Positions 1 to 4,744 of a stretch of DNA of 5,610 nt are shown one piece after another. The stretch comes from Clostridia bacterium. GTDB lineage: Bacteria; Bacillota; Clostridia; TANB77; CAG-508. Each line of letters begins with the position of its first letter. Positions within the stretch are counted from its first letter, which is position 1. The DNA lies in assembly GCA_900768805.1 (NCBI GenBank), contig CAAGEF010000114.1:1-5610 (forward strand), given 5' to 3'. A program made the position numbers and the translations under genes. The notes under the pieces are model-generated. The model worked only from the letters and a program-made list of their open reading frames with translations. It was not told the DNA's origin and ran no database searches.

Positions 1-165
1 CAAAAGTGGCTATTATGTGAATATCATGAAGGTTATTACACAATCGTTAAAGAAATATTTACTGAAGAAGAAATGGCAATGGAAAAAAGAATGCACGATA
101 AAAAAGTAGCTAGAATCAATAAATTAGTTGCAAAGCAAGATTGGGATGCATTATTTAATTTATAA
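1..165 (+). CDS. 3' end of an unrecognised small phage-type protein (5' truncated)
   Basis: An open frame runs from base 1 to a TAA stop and gives 54 residues ending in DWDALFNL; the start lies outside the window. The visible part is charged and probably mostly helical, with an acidic patch (EEEMAMEKRM) followed by a Lys/Arg-rich segment (DKKVARINKLVAKQ), and it has two Trp residues. I recognise no family. It is read in the same direction as the next two genes and is separated from the next start by 61 bp containing a small hairpin, so it probably belongs to the same transcript. Codon use is AT-rich like its neighbours, which supports real coding. An alternative is that it is a bacterial gene next to an integrated element, but nothing in it points to a cellular function. 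Confidence 0.6.
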   Translation, partial: QKWLLCEYHEGYYTIVKEIFTEEEMAMEKRMHDKKVARINKLVAKQDWDALFNL

Positions 166-167
166 AA

Positions 168-192
168 ATAAAGTGAAGCGATAACACTTTAT
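168..192 (+). repeat. Inverted repeat / hairpin between the first two genes
   Basis: ATAAAGTG (168-175) and CACTTTAT (185-192) are a perfect 8-bp inverted repeat around a 9-nt loop, just after the stop codon at 165. No T-run follows, so it is not a standard intrinsic terminator. It could be an RNA-processing or stabilising hairpin or a protein-binding site; the sequence does not decide between them. Confidence 0.4.
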
Positions 193-226
193 AAACACTA
201 TTTAAAGAAAGAAGAGGAATAAAAAA

Positions 227-439
227 ATGGAAGAAAACAGATATTATGGATTAAGTGATCATGGAGTTGTTGTTGGTGGATATGGCAAGAAATACACATT
301 CACTAAAGGATGGGGCAAATATAAAAAGAAATGTTATAGAGTATTCGATATTGATGAATATGATCAAATCAATGATTATTTGCAAGAAATGAGAGATAAA
401 GGTTGGGGACTTGCATCTGTAACCGATGTTAAACTATAA
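227..439 (+). CDS. Hypothetical 70-aa protein, possibly phage-encoded
   Basis: ATG at 227 is preceded by AGAGGA at 213-218, 8 nt away, a good ribosome binding site. The 70-residue product starts with a Gly/Tyr-rich, beta-like part (residues 5-35, with YYGLSDHGVVVGGYG and KGWGKYKKK) and ends with a helix-like acidic part (residues 41-58, DIDEYDQINDYLQEMRDKG). There is no signal peptide or membrane segment and there are no metal-binding Cys/His pairs. I do not recognise the family. The gene stops 10 bp before the next start and probably shares its transcript and terminator. Small genes of this kind are common in phage accessory regions, but a role cannot be assigned. Confidence 0.65.
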   Translation: MEENRYYGLSDHGVVVGGYGKKYTFTKGWGKYKKKCYRVFDIDEYDQINDYLQEMRDKGWGLASVTDVKL

Positions 440-449
440 GGGGGATAAT

Positions 450-626
450 ATGAATAAACAAAGCCAAGCATCTATAAAATATGATAAAGATAACACACAA
501 AGGATATTTATTAAGCTAAATAAAAATACCGATGTGGATATTTTAGAGCATCTTTCAATGCAATGCAACAAGCAAGGATATATTAAAGAGCTTATTAGAA
601 GTGATATTAAAAAGGCTACCGATTAA
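450..626 (+). CDS. Small basic protein of a mobile-element family, possibly DNA-binding
   Basis: I place the start at the ATG at 450, not at an in-frame ATG at 426 that lies inside the previous gene, because AAGGGGG at 438-444 is a near-ideal ribosome binding site only for 450. The 58-residue product has the pattern RIFIKLNKNTDVDILEHL (residues 18-35), then NKQGYIKELIRSDI (41-54). This short strand followed by two helices resembles the ribbon-helix-helix-like small proteins often seen on Firmicutes plasmids, conjugative elements and phages. From the family resemblance I infer a DNA-binding or regulatory role; this is not proven, and no experimentally defined function is known to me. It is the last gene of the left rightward transcript: its stop codon is in the loop of the terminator hairpin at 611-638. 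Confidence 0.7.
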   Translation: MNKQSQASIKYDKDNTQRIFIKLNKNTDVDILEHLSMQCNKQGYIKELIRSDIKKATD

Positions 627-638
627 GGTAGCTTTTTT
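611..638 (+). terminator. Intrinsic terminator of the left gene run
   Basis: GCTACC (615-620) pairs with GGTAGC (627-632) around a 6-nt loop, followed by six T residues (633-638). The stem can extend by pairing AAA at 611-613 with the T-run. The TAA stop of the gene starting at 450 is at 624-626, inside the loop, so the last codons of that gene build the terminator. It ends rightward transcription before the integrase region. Confidence 0.85.
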
Positions 639-709
639 AGTTTAGAAAGGAATATAAGATATTATTAACGAACAATATTATTATACCATTAAACTAATAA
701 ATATGTTAG

Positions 710-805
710 TATAATATCGTATCGAATGATACACTAATGCCATCACTAGCCGAAAGGCAAAAAAGAAGCATCCAGCTTTTACGATTTCATTGGATGCTTT
801 TTTTT
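710..805 (+). ncRNA. Possible short structured RNA ending at the terminator
   Basis: A perfect TATAAT (710-715) has only weak -35 matches upstream. Transcription from about base 722 would give an RNA of roughly 85 nt ending in the T-run at 798-805. Predicted elements are GCC-GAAA-GGC (749-758, a 3-bp stem with a GNRA-type tetraloop) and the 9-bp terminator stem. The DNA also has GTATC-GAAT-GATAC at 719-732, which straddles the presumed start. No riboswitch or tracrRNA family is recognised and no gene follows for it to control. The region may simply be an AT-rich terminator gap, so this is a weak call. Confidence 0.25.
766..805. terminator. Bidirectional terminator between the left genes and the integrase
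   Basis: AAGCATCCA (766-774) pairs perfectly with TGGATGCTT (791-799) around a 16-nt loop. Eight T residues (798-805) follow on the + strand. On the - strand the stem is followed by TTCTTTTTT, the complement of 759-767, so it also works as the terminator of the leftward repressor-integrase operon. Confidence 0.85.
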
Positions 806-810
806 ATTTT

Positions 811-868
811 GTTAGTGTTAGTAATAAAGCTAAACCAACAGGTTTATGTTGGGTACAACAACTAAATT
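811..868. other. Candidate phage attachment site beside the integrase
   Basis: Large serine recombinases usually have their attP site, about 50 bp long and imperfectly palindromic, directly next to the integrase gene. Here AACCAACA (833-840) and TGTTGGGT (847-854) form an inverted repeat with one mismatch around GGTTTA, 15 bp from the integrase stop codon. The centre falls at 843/844 (TT, a non-palindromic pair, as a directional crossover needs). TTAGT and ACTAA segments flank it. The alternative is a weak extra hairpin behind the integrase gene. The exact crossover cannot be set from one sequence. Confidence 0.35.
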
Positions 869-2212
869 TTAAAAAAAATCAATGCTAGTTATGTTGAAAT
901 CATCATCAATATAAATAGCTTTAATTAATCCATGCCATAGTGCCTTTTTTTCTTCTTGTGTGAGCGTATCATATAAATCAAGTATATTTTCCTTAAGCAT
1001 TGCCTTAATGTTGCTTGTATCCTTTAAAATAGGCTTTACAGTCAATTTGTCATTTAATTCATTATATCTTTTTTCATATTCTTCTTCATCTAATCTACCT
1101 TTAATGTATAAATTATTTAAGCGATCAATTTCCTTTCTTATTTTGCTTTCATTTACAACTTTTTTATCATTTGTATCAATTTCATATTTTAAAACATATT
1201 CTTTCATATAATCATTTAATTTTTCTTTTAGCTGATTTTCGATGTATGTTTCTACTTTGGTTTTATTAAAATCGCATTGCTTATTTATTTTACTGTTCCT
1301 ATAATACTTTTCACATCTGTAACGACTTACTTTATTACTGGATGCATATTGACCAATCATTTTTGCACCACAATGAGGACATATTATTAATTTTGAAAAC
1401 AAGTAAACTTGATTATGATCATTTTTATTTCTTTCGTTATTCTTAAGCATAAGTTGTAAATCATCAAATTGTTTTTTTGTGATGTATCCTTGAGTAAAAT
1501 CATCAATACCACGGTAATGCCCATATATTAATGGATTTTTTAGTAAATGCCTTAAAGAATCATAGCAATAATCAAAGTTATATTTTTCTAATATATATTT
1601 TTGCGTTTTAACTAAATTTTGATAAGTCATATAGTATTGAATTAAATCATTTACTAATTCTTCTTTTTCTTCATCATGAACTATTCTTTTTTTACCATCA
1701 ACAGTAGCTACTTTAAAACCTAGGCAAGTATTACCACTTAAAGGCTCTTTATTTTTCACTTTATATTCAAATACTGATTTTATTCTTTCACTGCATCTAT
1801 CCCTTTCCTGTTGAGCAACTGATAACATGATATTAACTTTAAATTTACCATTAGCAGTTATTGTTTCATAATCTTCTTCTATGGCTTGCCATGATACATT
1901 GCAACTATCTAATATTTCTTGAATTTTATAATATTTTGGTACAGATCTAAACCATCTATCTAGCTTGGTAAATAAAATTAAGTCTATTTTATTTAGCTTG
2001 CAATCATCCAGTAATCTATTCATTTCATTACGCTTTTTAAGTTTATCAGCACTTATACCTTCATCAGCATAAATACCAACTAACTGCATATTAGTATGCT
2101 CTTTTACATAATTTAATAATCTATCTTTTTGATTTTGGATTGAAAAACCATGCTTTTTTTGCTCTTCACTAGATACTCTAATGTAAATAGCTACTCTTAT
2201 TATTTTATTCAT
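869..2212 (-). CDS. Large serine recombinase (phage integrase)
   Basis: The 447-residue protein has the full large serine recombinase plan. The N-terminal resolvase domain (about 5-152) carries the catalytic Ser14 in YIRVSSEEQ and the active-site arginines Arg86 and Arg89 in KLDRWFR. A recombinase domain follows (about 158-262, from LSGNTCLGFKV), then a zinc ribbon with Cys278, Cys281, Cys300 and Cys313, and a charged coiled-coil insertion (about 355-392). The family integrates and excises phage or element DNA through a covalent Ser-DNA link between attP and attB, usually with a separate directionality factor for excision; none is obvious here. The length is at the short end for the family. 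ATG at 2212 has AAGGATGG 7 nt upstream, overlapping the end of the repressor gene. All key residues are intact, so it should be active. Confidence 0.95.
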   Translation of the reverse strand: MNKIIRVAIYIRVSSEEQKKHGFSIQNQKDRLLNYVKEHTNMQLVGIYADEGISADKLKKRNEMNRLLDDCKLNKIDLILFTKLDRWFRSVPKYYKIQEILDSCNVSWQAIEEDYETITANGKFKVNIMLSVAQQERDRCSERIKSVFEYKVKNKEPLSGNTCLGFKVATVDGKKRIVHDEEKEELVNDLIQYYMTYQNLVKTQKYILEKYNFDYCYDSLRHLLKNPLIYGHYRGIDDFTQGYITKKQFDDLQLMLKNNERNKNDHNQVYLFSKLIICPHCGAKMIGQYASSNKVSRYRCEKYYRNSKINKQCDFNKTKVETYIENQLKEKLNDYMKEYVLKYEIDTNDKKVVNESKIRKEIDRLNNLYIKGRLDEEEYEKRYNELNDKLTVKPILKDTSNIKAMLKENILDLYDTLTQEEKKALWHGLIKAIYIDDDFNITSIDFF

Positions 2213-2227
2213 AATGCCACCATCCTT

Positions 2228-2569
2228 TTATTTTTTCCTTTGAGATATTATAAATTTTGCATAGTTTGCTAACTGGTTAAACTCATCATCACTAAAATTT
2301 AGCTCACCAACTACATCAAACCATTTTTTGATATCTTTTTCTGTATTACTATTATTATCCCAACCACATAGATATGCACTTGATACACCTAACGCACTAG
2401 CAAATTGTTTCACTTGTATAACATCTAATGACAACTCACCTTTTTCATAGCGTGATATATTGCTTTCATGCATACCAACTTTATTACCTAATTCTTTCAT
2501 TGTCATTCTATTATTTTTTCTTGCTTTTCTAATTCGATCGCCTACCATTTCATCATATTTATTATTCAT
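2228..2569 (-). CDS. XRE-family phage repressor (CI-like), no peptidase domain
   Basis: The 113-residue protein has an N-terminal HTH_3/XRE DNA-binding domain (about 9-66), with the helix-turn-helix at TMKELGNKVGMHESNISRYE (23-42) and the typical continuation in LGVSSAYLCGW. The C-terminal part (70-113) is a short helical tail, probably for oligomerisation. There is no S24/LexA-type domain with its Ser-Lys dyad, so RecA-stimulated self-cleavage is not expected. The place of the gene, divergent from a Cro-like gene and upstream of the integrase, fits the lysogeny repressor. AAGGATGG lies 9 nt before the ATG at 2569. A promoter at 2595-2623 overlaps a candidate operator, which suggests autoregulation. 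Repressor identity is inferred from domain plus position. Confidence 0.88.
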   Translation of the reverse strand: MNNKYDEMVGDRIRKARKNNRMTMKELGNKVGMHESNISRYEKGELSLDVIQVKQFASALGVSSAYLCGWDNNSNTEKDIKKWFDVVGELNFSDDEFNQLANYAKFIISQRKK

Positions 2570-2594
2570 ATATAAACACCATCCTTATACTTTT

Positions 2595-2623
2595 ATTATA
2601 ATTGTTATTTGCATAAATTACAA
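2595..2623 (-). promoter_or_regulatory. Leftward promoter for repressor and integrase
   Basis: On the - strand a perfect TATAAT (2600 down to 2595) lies 17 bp from TTGTAA (2623 down to 2618). Transcription would start near 2588, about 19 bp before the repressor ATG at 2569, leaving room for the AAGGATGG ribosome binding site. No other good promoter lies before the integrase, so both genes probably use it. Confidence 0.7.
2602..2623. promoter_or_regulatory. Imperfect palindrome across the leftward promoter
   Basis: TTGTTATTT (2602-2610) and AAATTACAA (2615-2623) are inverted with one mismatch around GCAT. The palindrome covers the -35 box and most of the spacer of the leftward promoter. Inside it, 2608-2624 also fits the 17-bp palindrome found at 2700 and 2941 in 9 of 12 half-site bases. 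A protein bound here would block repressor and integrase transcription. Confidence 0.4.
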
Positions 2624-2648
2624 TAAATCAATAAAAAAAACCGATAAA

Positions 2649-2665
2649 CTTGTAAATTTTGCTTG
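2649..2665. promoter_or_regulatory. Degenerate operator-like site at the rightward promoter
   Basis: CTTGTAAATTTTGCTTG matches the pattern CTTGCA-N5-TGCAAG in 10 of 12 half-site bases. Its right end overlaps the -35 box TTGAAA of the rightward promoter (2663-2668), where a bound repressor would exclude RNA polymerase. The site is inferred only from similarity to the two perfect copies. Confidence 0.4.
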
Positions 2666-2690
2666 AAAACTGTGTGAAAATTGTTATAAT
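2663..2690 (+). promoter_or_regulatory. Rightward early promoter
   Basis: TTGAAA (2663-2668), a 16-bp spacer and TATAAT (2685-2690) preceded by an extended -10 TG (2682-2683) make a strong sigma-A-type promoter. Transcription should begin near 2697 and drive the Cro-like gene and the whole early operon. It diverges from the promoter at 2595-2623, with the -35 boxes about 40 bp apart. Confidence 0.8.
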
Positions 2691-2699
2691 TATAGTGAG

Positions 2700-2716
2700 C
2701 TTGCAAAATATGCAAG
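2700..2716. promoter_or_regulatory. Perfect 6-5-6 palindrome at the early transcript start (operator candidate)
   Basis: CTTGCA-AAATA-TGCAAG is a perfect palindrome starting about 3 bp after the predicted start of the early transcript and ending 6 bp before the AAAGGAG ribosome binding site of the Cro-like gene. A second copy with a different middle is at 2941. Identical arms with variable spacers point to a dimeric DNA-binding protein, probably the repressor or Cro. In RNA it would also form a 5' hairpin. Confidence 0.6.
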
Positions 2717-2737
2717 AAAATGAAAGGAGCTATATTG

Positions 2738-2938
2738 ATGAATTTAAACAAACTAAAAGGAAAGATGAAAGAGTGCAATTTTTCACAATCTGAAATTGCT
2801 AAAAAAATGGGTATTTCATTATCTACATTTAACACTAAAATTTTAGGTCAAGTAGAATTTAAAGCCAGTGAGATTATTCAATTAGGCGAAATTTTAAAAA
2901 TGTCAGATGATGAAAAAATCGATATTTTTTTAAGCTAA
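2738..2938 (+). CDS. Cro-like small HTH regulator
   Basis: The start is the ATG at 2738, because AAAGGAG (2723-2729) sits 8 nt before it; an in-frame ATG at 2720 has no such site and would put the ribosome binding site inside the gene. The 66-residue product is nearly all one helix-turn-helix domain: FSQSEIAKKMGISLSTFNTK (residues 15-34), then ASEIIQLGEILKMSDDEKIDIFL. This is the pattern of short phage Cro/DUF739-type regulators of Firmicutes phages. Being first in the rightward operon and divergent from the repressor gene, it is expected to turn down repressor transcription and favour lytic growth. The position and family are clear; the actual direction of control is inference. Confidence 0.88.
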   Translation: MNLNKLKGKMKECNFSQSEIAKKMGISLSTFNTKILGQVEFKASEIIQLGEILKMSDDEKIDIFLS

Positions 2939-2940
2939 AA

Positions 2941-2957
2941 CTTGCAAAAACTGCAAG
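2941..2957. promoter_or_regulatory. Second perfect copy of the 6-5-6 palindrome
   Basis: CTTGCA-AAAAC-TGCAAG starts 2 bp after the stop codon of the Cro-like gene and directly precedes the AGGTGAGG ribosome binding site of the next ORF. It has the same arms as 2700-2716. It may be a distal operator within the operon, or an RNA hairpin affecting read-through or processing between the first two genes. There is no T-run, so it is not a normal terminator. Confidence 0.55.
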
Positions 2958-2971
2958 AGGTGAGGTTATTT

Positions 2972-3076
2972 ATGCAAGATAAAGTTATCGATGTACTACA
3001 AATCATATTATCAAATAAATATGATGCAAAAATCACAATAAAGAAAGAGGAAAAAAGAGAATGGAAGAAATCGTAA
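2972..3076 (+). CDS. Short 34-aa hypothetical ORF
   Basis: ATG at 2972 follows an unusually strong ribosome binding site (AGGTGAGG, 2958-2965, 6 nt upstream), and the ORF of 34 codons ends at TAA 3074-3076, overlapping the start of the next gene by 16 bp. The product begins MQDKVIDVLQIILSNKYDAK, a likely amphipathic helix, and ends with a basic tail rich in Lys and Arg. No family is recognised. The strong site and the tight overlap argue that it is translated, either as a true small protein or as a leader that couples translation to the next gene. Confidence 0.6.
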   Translation: MQDKVIDVLQIILSNKYDAKITIKKEEKREWKKS

Positions 3077-3390
3077 CATGTAAGCTAGAAACTTACGAAG
3101 ATTTAATTTATAGCAATGTAAATTTAAAAAGAGATAACGAAGTATTAGAAAAAGAAATAAATTATTTAAAAGAAAATCTAAACAAATTATGTAGAGAATT
3201 AATCGAGGAAAATTTATTTGAAGGTGATTTTAAAAAAGCAAATATTACTGATATTAAAGTAAATGATGCTAATGAATATATATGCTATGTAGCATATAAA
3301 GTATTAAGAAAATTTTTTAAAGATGATGAAATTAAAAGCATGCTAGTAGCAATTAAAGAGGAGCAAGCCAATGAAAAAGAAGATGATTAA
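3061..3390 (+). CDS. Hypothetical coiled-coil protein of the early operon
   Basis: ATG at 3061 is preceded by AAAGAGG (3044-3050), 10 nt away. The 109-residue product has a long heptad-like segment at about 16-52 (LIYSNVNLKRDNEVLEKEIN and onward through LKENLNKLCRELI), typical of a coiled coil. A mixed region follows (YICYVAYKVLRKFFKDDEIK), then an acidic C-terminus. It has no enzymatic motif, signal peptide or membrane segment. Short coiled-coil proteins at this place in Firmicutes phage early operons are common and unassigned. It overlaps the ORF before it by 16 bp and the membrane-protein gene after it by 20 bp, so the three are co-translated. Confidence 0.75.
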   Translation: MEEIVTCKLETYEDLIYSNVNLKRDNEVLEKEINYLKENLNKLCRELIEENLFEGDFKKANITDIKVNDANEYICYVAYKVLRKFFKDDEIKSMLVAIKEEQANEKEDD

Positions 3391-3565
3391 ATTAATCGAT
3401 GTGATATTACAAATCATGTTGTTATGGGTATTAACCTACATACCTTATGAGATATTTGGTATTGCTGGAGTTGTATTTACTTATGTTAGTTTAGGCGCTT
3501 GTTATTTGTTTTTAAAAAGCAAATTAGGCAAGAGATTAATAGATTGGAGCTTAAGCCATGAGTGA
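3371..3565 (+). CDS. Small two-helix membrane protein
   Basis: ATG at 3371 lies inside the end of the preceding gene, with AGGAG at 3359-3363 7 nt upstream. The 64-residue product has a basic N-terminus (MKKKMIK), a first hydrophobic segment (about 8-26, IDVILQIMLLWVLTYIPY) and a second (about 30-48, GIAGVVFTYVSLGACYLFL), then a basic C-terminal stretch (KSKLGKRL). With positive charges on both ends, a hairpin with both termini in the cytoplasm is likely. It lies before the recombination genes, not in a lysis cassette, so a holin role is unlikely. Superinfection exclusion is a possibility, with no direct evidence. It overlaps the ERF start by 8 bp. Confidence 0.75.
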   Translation: MKKKMIKLIDVILQIMLLWVLTYIPYEIFGIAGVVFTYVSLGACYLFLKSKLGKRLIDWSLSHE

Positions 3566-4226
3566 ACAAATGAATATATTTGAAAAGCTTTCTAATATTC
3601 AAATGAAATTGAAAGCTCCAAAAGGGCAATTTAACAGTTATGGCAATTATAAATTTCGATCATGTGAGGATATATTAGAAGCCGTTAAGCCTATTTGTAA
3701 TGAGTTTAGAGCTACTTTAATATTGCATGATGATATCGTGCTAATTGGAGATAGATACTATATTAGAGCAACTGCAAAATTGAAAGATTGGGATAGCGAT
3801 AATTATATCACTGGTATGGCTTATGCTAGAGAAAGCTTAAATAAAAAGGGTATGGATGAAAGTCAAATCACTGGTACGGCTTCAAGCTATGCTAGAAAGT
3901 ATGCACTAAATGGCTTGTTTAACATCGATGATACAAAAGATGGTGATACAGATGAATACAAAGAGCAAGAGAAAAAAGCCGATGACACAGATGAATACAA
4001 AGAGCAAGAGAAAAAAGCCGATGACAAGGCAACACCAAAACAAATACAATTAATTGCTAAAAATTATAAAGGCGATAATTTAATCAAGCTATTAAAATCT
4101 AATAATATCGAAAAATTAGAGGATTTGAGCAAATCAAAAGCAAGTGAAATTTGCGATTATATTTTCAAAAAGATTGAAGAGAAAAAACAACAACTTGATA
4201 TAAACAATCAAGAGCCAACATTTTAG
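3558..4226 (+). CDS. erf: ERF-family single-strand DNA annealing protein
   Basis: The 222-residue protein matches the ERF superfamily of phage annealing proteins. The N-terminal core (about 5-125) begins IFEKLSNIQMKLKAPKGQFN, continues through YGNYKFRSCEDILEAVKPI, and ends in the family hallmark SQITGTASSYARKYALNGLF (102-121) followed by NIDD. ERF proteins bind single-stranded DNA and anneal complementary strands during phage replication, recombination and genome circularisation. After an acidic linker (126-156) comes a small helical domain (158-212, ATPKQIQLIAKNYKGDNLIK and onward), a type often attached to phage recombinases. The linker contains a perfect 13-residue duplication. GGAG at 3546-3549 serves as ribosome binding site. 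The gene is the first of a Gp157, NinB-like, HNH and RusA series that fits its role. Confidence 0.93.
   Translation: MSEQMNIFEKLSNIQMKLKAPKGQFNSYGNYKFRSCEDILEAVKPICNEFRATLILHDDIVLIGDRYYIRATAKLKDWDSDNYITGMAYARESLNKKGMDESQITGTASSYARKYALNGLFNIDDTKDGDTDEYKEQEKKADDTDEYKEQEKKADDKATPKQIQLIAKNYKGDNLIKLLKSNNIEKLEDLSKSKASEICDYIFKKIEEKKQQLDINNQEPTF
3948..4025 (+). repeat. Perfect 39-bp tandem duplication in the ERF linker
   Basis: Bases 3948-3986 and 3987-4025 are identical. They encode TDEYKEQEKKADD twice (ERF residues 131-143 and 144-156). The unit is 13 codons, so the reading frame is kept. Identity at synonymous positions points to a recent duplication, probably by replication slippage. Confidence 0.95.
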
Positions 4227-4240
4227 AAAGAGGTAATAAT

Positions 4241-4744
4241 ATGGCAATGAGTTTATATGAGCTTGATAAAAGATATTTAGAAACTATCGAGAGTGGTTTT
4301 AGTATTGATGAAGAAACTGGAGAGGTTTTATTTGATACTGATAACATCGATAAATTAGAAGATGATATTAATAACAAGATTGATAACATCGCTTGTTATA
4401 TCAAGGATTTAAACGGCTTAAATGATAATATCACAAATGAAATTAAAGCATTGCAAGAGCGTAAAAAAGCCAATGATATTAAAGCTGATAAGCTAAAAGA
4501 CTATATCAAGCAATCAATGATGATTAGAAATCAAAGCAAGTATGAAAGTGCAAAAAATAAAATCAGCTTTAGAAAATCAACAAGCTTATTGGTTGATGAT
4601 GAAAGTAAAATCCAAGATGAAAGCTTATTTAATATCAAAGTTGAAAAGAAATTGGACAAGAAAAAAGTAACTTCTTTACTAAAAGAGGGCAAAAAAATCG
4701 AGGGTTGCAAGTTACAAGAAAACATCAACTTGCAAATTAAATAA
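4241..4744 (+). CDS. Siphovirus Gp157-family protein
   Basis: ATG at 4241 has AAAGAGG 7 nt upstream; an ATG at 4247 is possible but worse placed. The 167-residue product has the Gp157 layout: an N-terminal SLYELDKRYLETIES, an acidic segment (FSIDEETGEVLFD), a long helical coiled-coil region (about 34-92, including IKALQERKKANDIKADKLKD), then the conserved stretch YIKQSMMIRNQSKYESAKNK and ISFRKS. The C-terminus has a KKVTSLLKEGKKIEGCKLQE element common in the family. The family was named from a Streptococcus thermophilus phage gene linked to phage resistance, and it normally sits among phage recombination and replication genes, as here; its biochemical function is unsettled. The TAA stop shares its last base with the next ATG. 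Confidence 0.88.
   Translation: MAMSLYELDKRYLETIESGFSIDEETGEVLFDTDNIDKLEDDINNKIDNIACYIKDLNGLNDNITNEIKALQERKKANDIKADKLKDYIKQSMMIRNQSKYESAKNKISFRKSTSLLVDDESKIQDESLFNIKVEKKLDKKKVTSLLKEGKKIEGCKLQENINLQIK

Larger units (their letters stand above)
639..868. other. Gene-free gap between converging transcripts
   Basis: This 230-bp stretch has no credible ORF. From left to right it holds a 9-bp direct repeat (ATATTATTA at 659-667 and 675-683), a TATAAT box at 710-715, two small hairpins (719-732 and 749-758), a strong bidirectional terminator (766-805), a GTTAGT tandem (811-822) and an inverted repeat at 833-854. Its place at the 3' end of the integrase gene makes it the natural location for the attachment site. 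Confidence 0.6.

Noticed and set aside
426..449. An earlier in-frame ATG for the gene starting at 450
   Set aside because: It lies inside the preceding gene and has no ribosome binding site, while AAGGGGG at 438-444 is ideally placed for the ATG at 450.
719..758. Known riboswitch or tracrRNA in the gap
   Set aside because: The small hairpins do not match any conserved core I know, no downstream gene is controlled and no cas gene is present.
960..1211. A hydrophobic reading frame on the + strand within the integrase gene
   Set aside because: It is antisense to the coiled-coil part of the integrase; Lys/Glu-rich coding DNA gives Phe/Ser-rich antisense frames. No ribosome binding site is seen.
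2720..2737. An earlier in-frame ATG for the Cro-like gene
   Set aside because: The AAAGGAG ribosome binding site at 2723-2729 would be inside the gene, and the HTH family normally begins close to MNLNKLK.
2605..2835. A - strand frame of 76 codons across the promoter region and the Cro-like gene
   Set aside because: It overlaps the divergent promoters and the Cro-like gene, lacks a start signal and has low-complexity Phe/Ile composition.
3948..4025. CRISPR-like array
   Set aside because: There are only two directly adjacent copies without spacers, and they are in frame inside the ERF gene.
4705..4734. Further operator-like copies (TTGCAAGTTACAAG and CTTGCA)
   Set aside because: The half-sites are in the wrong spacing or unpaired, and they lie within the coding end of the Gp157 gene.
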